Source: Phycomyces nitens
Lineage: Eukaryota > Mucoromycota > Mucoromycetes > Mucorales > Phycomycetaceae
NCBI GenBank assembly: GCA_022702545.1
Contig: JAHRBC010000006.1
Coordinates: 1,674,001-1,738,000 of the forward strand
Reading direction: 5' to 3'
Length of the DNA stretch: 64,000 bases
In this document: piece by piece, positions 56,334 to 64,000 of the stretch
Numbering within the stretch: the first letter of the stretch is position 1
Layout of the letters: the number at the start of each line of letters is the position of its first letter
Notes under the pieces: model-generated
Databases searched by the model: none
The model's input: the letters and a program-made list of their open reading frames with translations, nothing else
Told to the model about the DNA's origin: nothing
Translations under genes and position numbers: made by a program

Positions 56334-58320
56334 CTTGAAGAAGATTATGGACGTTAACCAAAGAAATATGAAAGTGAAAAGAGTAAAAGAAGTGGGGAAA
56401 AACAAGACCCAAGACACTCTGGCCTTTATATTCAACAATGACACCATCTCTCTTGTAATTGGTCAGCCCCTCCGTTCGCACATGACACTATTATTCATCC
56501 TTGGCCACAGCCGCACCAATCATTCCCTGGATTGCCTGTGATTGGTCTTTTTTACTCCTGTCATCTATCTCATCTCCGTCGTCCTGTAATATTTGATTGT
56601 CCATCTTTATATGTTTTTGATGATAATTATGATGGTTGCCATGGCTACAAAGTGTTATTTTGTGGCTGATAAAGAACAGTCTAGAAGAAGTATAGAGATT
56701 GCGAGATAAGAACAAGCCAATTGTACGTGTTTAACAGTTGAATTATTATTATTTTATTTTCATTATTATTATTTTTTATTATTATTATTATTTTTTATTA
56801 TTATTATTATTTATGTACCTATTTTAAATGCATTTGCACACCGACATTCCATGCTGCCTGCATCCTTTTAATATTACAAGCCACTCTATCACTATATATG
56901 AATAATACCAACAGTTAGCTCAATAGCACTCATAGCTAGAGTAAGTATTGGCATTGTAAAGAGCCAAAACTCGTCTACATTCGAGCCTTGTTGATGTCTC
57001 TTTAGTGCGGAACTAAAAAAAGGAATTTAAAACTGATTATCGCGATTTTTCCCAAACTAAATAATTTACCCATCTTAAACCCAAAAAACCGAATAATAAA
57101 ATACTATTGGAAATACTAATAAAATAGAATAATATTTGCATATTTATTTGCCTGTTAATTAGATTACGATTTGCAGGTCTACATCAATATACATTCATAT
57201 TTATTTATTTGTTTTCTTTTTTTTTAAATAATGCCTGTCTAGGCCTGGTCCTAATATTTTCTTTATAATTATAATTATAATTATTTTAATTTTTTTTCTC
57301 GGCTCTGGCGTGAGAAACACGCTTGGTTTCTTATCAGTCTGTTTCACCATCAAGATCTCTACATCTCCAGACTATAATAATGGCTCAAAAGTAGCAGCAA
57401 ATCATAGCTTTGAAAATCCAAGTATTTACCGAGCGATAAGGGGGCTAGCAATTATGATTATACTATAGAAATTATAAATTATATAATATATATATATAAT
57501 TTTATTTCAATTGGCGAATTTCACATTCCATAAATCAAGCCCAAACTTATATTTTTATATTTATTTTTATTTTTATATTTTCATTTTCATTTTTTCCTAT
57601 AAAACTAGAGCATACATGGGCTTCTTTTTTTTTATCCCTTCAGCCCTTGGATTGCTTGGCAGGCTGGATTTCTCGGCTGCCTAGACCAGCTCAAAAGCAA
57701 CCCCAGGCTCAGGGGAACCAAGGGAAAAGAATATATATATGTATACGGCACTGCTTACGAATAAATATATTTAATTTCAAGATTTTACTAATAATATTGC
57801 CGATTGGTGCCAAGATCTTTTTCTTGGTACTTCTAATAGGCCGCTTAAAGGTAATACACTTTTGAAACATAAAAATAAAAATGAGTTGTGGGGGGGTGGT
57901 TTGGAACAGGTTTTGTTTCAATCCGAAATAAAATACAAGGTCCACCACAATGGCCTGTCCCCCCCCCCCCTCCCCTCCCCTTTTGGGAGAGTAGATCAGA
58001 TCATCACCACCACCCACCACCCACCACCCACTGGTCCGAGTGCTTGAAATCTACACTGCTTTAGACAAGCCAAAGGGGATTCCTTGATGCAAATGGCTCA
58101 TTTGTCTAGATATTTAAATATAGATTTGTCTCCTTATTCATCATTGTATAATCATCATCATCATCATCTTTACAATTCCAATCGTTTCTTTGTTCCCCTA
58201 TGGGAACTAGATGCTCTTTCTTCTTTTTTTTTCGATTTGAACCAGCCAAAGATGTAAAGGGTTGGGAGATGATAATGTACAAGTTAAGAAAATGCTGTAT
58301 GAAATAATAGAGTATAGAGA
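56334..58320. other. Intergenic, AT-rich
   Basis: The first few hundred bases are the likely promoter of the bZIP gene. Further on (ATT)n tracts lie at 56740-56812 and TA/AT-rich sequence at 57160-57600. A G/C-rich block of C runs and CACC repeats sits at 57958-58035. No gene is recognised. Confidence 0.45.
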
Positions 58321-59320
58321 CTAGTAGACAGTCGACATGTGGTAACGCGATTCTTCAAAGTCTTTGATCTGCTGGTCGTGCAGTCGGTGGTGGCGAGCAC
58401 CGTTGCGAAGACGGGAGGCATAGGCACTCACTACAGACGCAAAATAAATCTAGAATAGACAGTTTTTTTTCTCTCTCTTTAGCTTTGAATTTAAACGGGG
58501 GTTTTTTTAAGGGTACCTGAAGTATCTCAATGGCAAAGATCACCACTCCATAGACAATCAAGAAGCTCCGGACATTGTACTGGCATTGCTCGAGATCTGT
58601 GGCATGGGCATTGAGTGTTCCTGGATATTTGACGGGTGCATAATAAGGGCTTTCTGAAATGGTTACAGAATTGGTCATTGGAGTTTGTGCATTGGAGAAC
58701 CCAACAAAGCCAGATCGAAGGCATGATCTAATGAGATCTTCACGGTGCAATGCCATGAGAACAAGAGACACTGCATATTTGACAATCGACAGTCCACAAT
58801 TGATCCATATAATCACACTAAAGAACTTTGCAAATCCTCGAGAGGCCTTTTGTGGAGAGAAAGAAAGGGGGGAGAGGGGGTCAGTTGTCGGCTAATCATT
58901 CTTTTGACACACTTACAAAGCAAGATCCTGCTATTCCCAATAGTCCTCCCAGACAGACGAGCACTGTGAATATTAAATCAATGTAATACCATGCCGTTGC
59001 TGATTGGCCTGAATACACAATCACAGCTATAAAGAGATCGAATATGATATGATTACCAAAAAGCGAATAATTATAGTCACACACAATAAATCCAAATCAG
59101 ACTCAGATGATTCTTACTTACCATTCACTCCCAAGAACCCAGTGACAGCATCCAAAAGATAAAAGACCTAAAGTGATATAGAGATAGATAGAGAGCACTT
59201 TGAGAACAGGTGTGTAAATGGCCACAATTTGTAGGTAATTACAAAGAACCAGAGGGCAATGATAAATGTGCCCAGGCGAAGGGGAATAAAGCAGCAGCAT
59301 TTCTCCATTCCAAGGCCCAT
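58321..59320 (-). CDS. Four-transmembrane protein, function unknown
   Basis: Five exons on the minus strand: 59243-59320, 59122-59167, 58917-59026, 58517-58846 and 58321-58449, giving 230 aa. The start 'MGLGMEKCCCFIPLRLGTF' has a Cys cluster (possible palmitoylation) just before TM1 ('IIALWFF', completed by 'VFYLLDAVTGF'). TM2 includes 'WYYIDLIFTVLVCLGGLLGI' and TM3 'VIIWINCGLSIVKYAVSLVL'. A loop with Cys and Pro ('CLRSGFVGFSN...NAHATDLEQCQYN') precedes TM4 ('SFLIVYGVVIFAIEILQIYF'), and the tail is basic with 'RLRNGARHHRLHDQQ'. The topology resembles tetraspanin/MARVEL-like proteins, but no CCG tetraspanin signature is present in the loop. Family not recognised by name. All introns are GT-AG and the frame closes. 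Confidence 0.75.
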
Positions 59321-59904
59321 GATTAAGGATTCACAAGAGATTTACAAGTTTAAAAAAAAGAGATGACGAGATTTGTGGGTGAAATCAACAGCTGATTCGA
59401 ATGTATTTAAAAAAATGCTGTATATATAGAAATATAGATATATATATATAAAGAGAGGCCAGAGAAAAACGAGAGCAAAAGAGAGTGTGGGTGAGAAAGA
59501 GGAAAAGAGAGAGAGAGAAAGAGAGATAGATAGATAGAAAAAAAAAGGGTTTTTTTTTGGCAAGAAAAAAAAAAGAAAAAAAGAAAGAGTGGATTTTGGA
59601 TACCAAATGAAGGAGTGCCTAGGATGGCCTGTTGCTCAAATTGGCCAAGGCAAAAATAAGGATATAGGATATATATAATATATACCAATCGTGATTAATG
59701 AAACCGTTAGAACCACATGCTTTTATTTAGACGCACTTTTTCTATCATCACACTTGCATATAGTCACACGTACACTTTCTAATCATGGTCATTTGAGCAT
59801 CTGATTGGACAGTGCTGACAGTGTGAAGCCCAAACACAGACCAAAATCACAACGTCATCCCACCGTCTCTTTCTTTTGCTTCATTTGCACCACTCATTAC
59901 TATT
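59321..59904. other. Divergent intergenic with polypurine tract
   Basis: Between the 4TM gene (-) and the endosulfine gene (+). A GA-rich tract at 59453-59590 (many GAGAGA and A runs) can be read as low-complexity ORFs on the minus strand, which I do not accept as genes. Confidence 0.5.
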
Positions 59905-60343
59905 ATGAATCCTGCCCAAGCCAATAAGGTTGACTTGAGTGTAAGTTGACCAGCATCATGTCCATCACACAAAGACTGATTGAACTTTTTAGCAATTGAC
60001 CGAACAAGAACAAAAACTATTCCGCATGTACGGAAAGTTGCCAGTCCGTAAAGACTTATTGGGACACAAGTTAAAGGTAAGAGGGTTTGACATGCAGCAA
60101 TAAGAACTGCTTATAGAACCACATGAACAGGAACGCAAGTACTTTGACTCGGGCGACTACGCGCTTTCAAAGGCAGGAAAGGAGCCTCTTGCGATTGGAT
60201 CCGAGCACCCTTCACCAGCCTCTATTCCCCATACTTGTCCCAGCAACAACAACTTTGTCACCAGCCCAGTCAGAGAAAGTCCTCTGGCCCCCGAATCCAA
60301 GACCACAAAGGAGGAAGAAGAAGAAGAGGAGGAAGGCAATTAA
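59905..60343 (+). CDS. IGO1: Endosulfine/ARPP-19 family protein (Igo1/2-like)
   Basis: Three exons: 59905-59940, 59993-60076 and 60131-60343, giving 110 aa. The conserved core 'FRMYGKLPVRKDLLGHKLK' is joined by splicing to 'ERKYFDSGDYALSKAGK'. FDSGDY is the family signature: its Ser is phosphorylated by Greatwall/Rim15, after which the protein inhibits PP2A-B55 and promotes quiescence entry or mitosis. The acceptor at 60129-60130 gives this core exactly. A second AG 14 nt upstream (ends 60116) would shift the frame. The C-terminus is a disordered Ser/Pro stretch ending in a Glu run. Length is normal for fungi. Confidence 0.93.
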
Positions 60344-60956
60344 ACAAATCATCCTAAAGTGAGAGGTAATTCACAAGGGAATTTCGTGTTATAAAGATAT
60401 ATGAAAAAAAATGTCTGCAAAATCATTCTTTCCTCTTTTTTTTTTTTGATTTGTACAAAAGAGCCCCTAACCTAGTCCTTGCAAGCTTTCTTCTTTTTTT
60501 AATATACAATTCTTAAAAAAAAACCTTGGTTTTGAGCTGTGTGGATTTAGTATTCTGGCATTTTGATATTTTGATATTTTGATATTTTGATATTCTGGCA
60601 TTCTGGTATTCTGGCATTTTGGTATTTTGGCATTTTGGTATTTTGGCATTTGTTGGGGTTGACCAGCAAACACGTGTAAAGAATTAAGAAAGCCTTGGTC
60701 AAGCCATGCTATTTTATTTTATTTTTTTAATAAAAAATCATTAAAATATTTTGGCCACCAAAAAAAAAAAAAAAAAAAAAAAGTGCGGCCAGCTTCAAAG
60801 GCGCTACTAAGTTACGATTTACCCAAAGTAGGAAATCTCGCCCTCCCCCAGACCCTTTTTGTTTGGCTCATCCCTGCCCGCTCATCGTCTCTATTTTATA
60901 TTAATCATCTTATTTGATTTTCCATTCCTTTTCCTCTTCTTCCTCCCCCTTTACAC
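60344..60956. repeat. Intergenic with minisatellite and poly-A
   Basis: An imperfect about 10 bp minisatellite (ATTTTGATAT/ATTCTGGC units) fills 60551-60652. A run of about 24 A lies at 60760-60783. Pyrimidine-rich DNA at 60895-60955 is probably the leader of the MYND-SET gene. Confidence 0.75.
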
Positions 60957-62468
60957 ATGAAGCCAATCTTGCACAAAGACATCTCTGTTAAGCGTCAATC
61001 GTACGTGTCCAGCGCCCCCATCTCTGCAGGCTCAGTCCTGCTTACCCAGGCTGCCCTGGCCTCCATTCCCTTGCCAGAAGTCCGGCGCCAACGGTGCAAC
61101 AGCTGTCTCAAAAAGGCACCCTTACAATGCTGTTCACGCTGCATATCTGCCTACTTTTGCAGCAACGAATGTTTCCGGAATGCCTGGCTGCACTTTCATC
61201 GCATTCTTTGTGAGCCTCAGACCCGGGATCTCTATGCCAATATTGACAAGCACCAATGGCTTCTTGAACGAGTGGCCTTGACTTTACACAGTCACGCGCA
61301 CCTGAGTAAGCAGCATTCACACTCTCCGCCTTATTTGCAACGCGCTATAGAGGCCCTGCAAGCACACAAACAAACCGGAACCGACATTTTACCCAACAAT
61401 GCCGCCATCACCTCACTTGCCCAACAATGTGAAATGTCACTTGAAGAACTGGCCAAACTGAGCAATCTTGTCCGCAGAACCGCGTTTGTGATCCAGGATC
61501 AAGATCAGCATCTCGATCCCATTGCCCTCGGACTCTATCCTCTCACTTCTCTCCATATTCCCCACTCTTGCCAGCCAAATGCCGGCATAATCTACAAAGG
61601 CAGCCAGCAGATCATCATTGCTGTTAATGACATTGGTGCAAATGAGCCAATAACCCTGAGCTATATTGATCTCGTGGCCACGAAGCAGGACCGTCTCAAG
61701 GCTCTCCAGGCTCGATTTGGGCCAGACTATGTGTGCCGCTGTGCCCGTTGCCAGGCAACAGAAGGAATCGACCGTTGTCTTGAGATCAGTCCACCTCAAG
61801 ACCTGGCCAAGATCCCCAAGGTGATCAAGGACTGGAGTGTACTGGAAATGGTAAAGAAGTATGGTGCAAAGAAGTCTGCTCCAGGCACACTTACGCCTGG
61901 CCACATACTGAGCGTGCCTGATTTTGCACACTATCTCAGCCATTGCCTGTCTCCAGACTTTTATGTGGCGACTATCCAATACCGCCGTCACCCCCTGAAT
62001 GGGTTTGAACTCGAGACGCGTGAGGATCGTGCACGATTTGCAGCCCGAGTCGAATTCACCATCCACACTCTACTAAGCATCCCTAGCCCGTTCCCTTTGA
62101 ACCCGGCAACCATTCATGCCATTGAGAGTCTGATGCAGCAGAGATTGTCAGAGAGCAATTGGGTGGAGGCTATGCGATGCTCGCTCTACCTCCTTGTGGT
62201 CTATAGACTCATTTTCCCCCCTCTGCACCCCACCCTCACCTACCACACCCTAGTGCTGGCCAGAGCGAGCTGGAACTCGCTGGTCCAGCTAGAGCTCACA
62301 GGGATCGGTAAGCGTCTGGAGCGGATCTATGAGAACGGTGTCCGGATGTGGATCCATGTGGCCAAGACAAGTGTTGCACTTACCTTTGGCCAAGATACCA
62401 GTCTCTGGCGCGAGGTCGTCGAACTAGAATGGGTCTTTGAGCGAGATCAGAAGCTGAGGCAGCAATAA
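60957..62468 (+). CDS. SMYD-like MYND-SET domain methyltransferase
   Basis: Single-exon ORF of 503 aa. It has the split-SET layout of SMYD proteins: N-terminal SET start ('SSAPISAGSVLLTQ'), then a MYND zinc finger at residues 47-85 (CNSC, CCSRC, YFCSNEC, HFHRILC; C-x2-C...H-x3-C). A helical insert follows, then SET-C with 'IPHSCQPNAG' (201-210) and 'LSYIDL'. The post-SET Cys cluster is 'CRCARC' (260-265) and the C-terminus is helical. SMYD enzymes methylate lysines of histones or other proteins. The usual Asn of the NHSC motif is Pro here; that Asn normally contacts the SAM cofactor. Catalytic competence is therefore uncertain. The MYND and post-SET metal ligands are intact. Confidence 0.88.
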   Translation: MKPILHKDISVKRQSYVSSAPISAGSVLLTQAALASIPLPEVRRQRCNSCLKKAPLQCCSRCISAYFCSNECFRNAWLHFHRILCEPQTRDLYANIDKHQWLLERVALTLHSHAHLSKQHSHSPPYLQRAIEALQAHKQTGTDILPNNAAITSLAQQCEMSLEELAKLSNLVRRTAFVIQDQDQHLDPIALGLYPLTSLHIPHSCQPNAGIIYKGSQQIIIAVNDIGANEPITLSYIDLVATKQDRLKALQARFGPDYVCRCARCQATEGIDRCLEISPPQDLAKIPKVIKDWSVLEMVKKYGAKKSAPGTLTPGHILSVPDFAHYLSHCLSPDFYVATIQYRRHPLNGFELETREDRARFAARVEFTIHTLLSIPSPFPLNPATIHAIESLMQQRLSESNWVEAMRCSLYLLVVYRLIFPPLHPTLTYHTLVLARASWNSLVQLELTGIGKRLERIYENGVRMWIHVAKTSVALTFGQDTSLWREVVELEWVFERDQKLRQQ

Positions 62469-62755
62469 TAGTAATATCATAATAGCACTTCCTTTAAGTC
62501 CAGATTACAGTCATTTACTCAATACAATACAATACAATACAATACATCATAGCATAAACATACACCAATAATCCAGTAAAAATAAAAGGCAATAAACATC
62601 CATTTATTTCTAATGAAGCATCTTATTATACCAATTACACGTCACACGCTCAAAACTTTTTGTTTGCTCCGCCACGAACCCCCCCCCCTCCACTCCCTTC
62701 GCCCTTCCCCTTCCCCTTCCTTGTTCTTCTTTCTTTCTTTTGCCTTTCTATAAGC
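62469..62755. repeat. (ATACA)n and CT-rich leader
   Basis: (ATACA)n at about 62519-62546; C/T-rich block at 62680-62750, directly before the eIF3c start. The pyrimidine block is likely part of its promoter or 5' leader. Confidence 0.7.
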
Positions 62756-64000
62756 ATGTCTCGATTCTTCCGTTCTGCGTCTGACAGCGAGTCTGACAGC
62801 GAGTCATCCGACAACGAATCCTACATCACCGATGATGACCACGACTCCACTGATGACGAAGTCGAACAGGGAGAACAAGAAGAAGCCCAGCCCAAGAAAT
62901 CGCGCTTCTTGAAAGGCACTGGCAGTGATTCCGATACCGATGACGAATCAAATCGCAAACGCCATGTCAAGTCTCAGAAAGACAAGCGTCTGGATGAAAT
63001 GGAAAACTCGATCAAGGCCCTTGAAAGTAGCCAAAAGAACAATGACTGGGGACGCATCTTGGCTGGTGAGTGATGATGTGCCTGTTTCAAAGAATCTGTC
63101 GATACAAGAAGACACTAAAGAAAGATAATCCCCCCTCTTTTTTTCATTTATTTTTTTATTTTTTTGGAATATTTTTAACCTTTAGAATTCGATAAACTCT
63201 CGCTCCATGTCACAAAGGCCGTTACTGGCTTTGATAGCATCCCTGTCCCCAAGGGCTATATCAAAACCATTGTTGATATCGATGCTCTTTTGCAAGAATC
63301 CAAGAACAGCAAAAAGAAGCTTAATGTCACAAACAGCAAGGCAATGAATGTCATGAAACAAAAGATGAAGAAGATTACCAAGCAGTATGAAGATCTTATC
63401 GCAGAGTACAACAAGGTACGCAGATTATCAAGAATGCTTTGGGGTCCCCATAATCTAGAACAACAATGGCTGGGATTTGTTCTAATATGGTTTATTTTTA
63501 TTTTTATTTTATTATTTTTTCTTGGCCAGGATCCCGAGGCTTTTATGGAAGAGGAAGAAGAGGAGATTGTTGAAGAAAAGGTCGTGCCAGTCAAAAAGGC
63601 TGTTGTGGATGTTGTGGCTGAGGAAGAAGACGACGGCTTCACGTCTGTTGGCAAGGGTGGCAAACGTATGGTTGAACTCACAGCCGACAACTTCTTTTCG
63701 ACTCTCAAGGAAGTGCTTGAGAACCGTGGTAAAAAGGTAATCTTTGGAAACGGATATAGGTTTGGGTTATTGACATTTTTATTTCTGTTGCTGGATTAGA
63801 ACACCAACCGAGATGACCAGATCATCACTCTCCAGCGTCTGCTCAAGAGTGCCCGTTCGCCTTTCCAGATCATCTCTGTTCTCTTGTTGCTCATCTCCTC
63901 TCGATTTGATATCAACCTTAGCATGGCCGGTTTCTTGCCTGTTCCTGTGTGGAAGGCAGCTGAAAAGGAATTGAACTTGTTGTTGGAGACTTTGGAAAAG
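62756..64000 (+). CDS. NIP1: Translation initiation factor eIF3 subunit c (partial)
   Basis: Exons so far: 62756-63065, 63186-63415, 63530-63736 and 63800 to the window end; the gene continues beyond 64000. The N-terminus 'MSRFFRSASDSESDSESSD' and the long Ser/Asp/Glu run are typical of eIF3c/Nip1. Then come 'NDWGRILAEFDKLSLHV', 'YIKTIVDIDALL', 'MKQKMKKITKQYEDLIAEY', an acidic 'EEEEEEIVEE' patch and 'NRDDQIITLQRLLKSARSPF'. The acidic N-terminus binds eIF1 and eIF5 in the preinitiation complex. Introns 1-3 (120, 114 and 63 bp) are GT-AG. Only the N-terminal quarter to third is here, before the PCI domain. Confidence 0.93.

Noticed and set aside
59342..59688. Three overlapping Phe/Leu/Ser-rich ORFs on the minus strand
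   Set aside because: Translation of a GA-rich tract in all frames; not coding.
60551..60652. Regularly spaced short repeats, CRISPR-like at first look
   Set aside because: Units of about 10 bp follow each other without unique spacers in a eukaryotic genome; it is a minisatellite.
62660..62755. Upstream in-frame extension of eIF3c
   Set aside because: Would add a Pro/Phe-rich stretch from a CT-rich leader; the ATG at 62756 gives the family's usual start.

Overview
The window is nuclear DNA of a filamentous fungus, most likely an early-diverging, Mucoromycota-type (zygomycete) species; that placement is an inference. It rests on AT-rich, microsatellite-filled intergenic DNA, genes broken by many 44-120 bp introns, fungal-only or fungal-type genes (an SSK1-like response regulator, a Ste7-type MAPKK, a GCN4-like bZIP factor, PGAP1/BST1), and an intron with U12 (AT-AC) signals, a class that most Dikarya have lost. 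No operons, CRISPR arrays or confident tRNA/rRNA genes were seen. Intron models were built by hand from splice motifs, reading frame and family conservation, and every model given as complete closes in frame.

Layout: 0.6-2.2 kb, RNF10-like RING protein with an unresolved 5' end; 3.5-4.5 kb, decayed Tc1/mariner transposase; 5.9-7.2 kb, APSES-fold protein with a C-terminal membrane anchor (Bqt4-like); 8.4-9.5 kb, TatD-type nuclease pseudogene; 10.9-13.0 kb, HSPA12-type Hsp70 with one homopolymer frameshift; 13.8-14.45 kb, a second decayed copy of the same transposon family. A dense block follows: mitochondrial release factor 1 (-) and DCP2 (+) diverge from a 222 bp gap, then a MAPKK (-), a LYAR-type zinc finger (-) and PEX14 (-). 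About 3.6 kb of AT-rich, gene-poor DNA leads to a small unknown gene (-), mitochondrial bL21 (-), an unknown probable mitochondrial protein (-) and an Nhp10-like HMG-box protein (-).

From 32.6 kb: ribosomal protein eS1 (+), PGAP1/BST1 inositol deacylase (-), a 475 bp MITE with long inverted repeats, a proline/serine-rich unknown (-), the SSK1-like regulator (-), an M3 oligopeptidase with 18 exons including 8 and 12 nt microexons (-), a 7TM-RGS protein (+), an ABHD12-like hydrolase (+), a methyltransferase with a myristoylation-type N terminus (+), a GCN4-like bZIP factor with upstream ORFs (-), a four-TM protein (-), an endosulfine/Igo protein (+), a MYND-SET protein (+), and the 5' part of eIF3c (+), which runs off the end.

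The genes are ordinary household and signalling genes without an evident shared pathway. Several belong to nutrient and stress signalling (SSK1, MAPKK, endosulfine, GCN4-like, RGS), but their proximity looks coincidental. The most notable signals are gene-structural: a probable U12-type AT-AC intron in DCP2, four GC-AG introns in three neighbouring genes, and coding exons as small as 4-12 nt.
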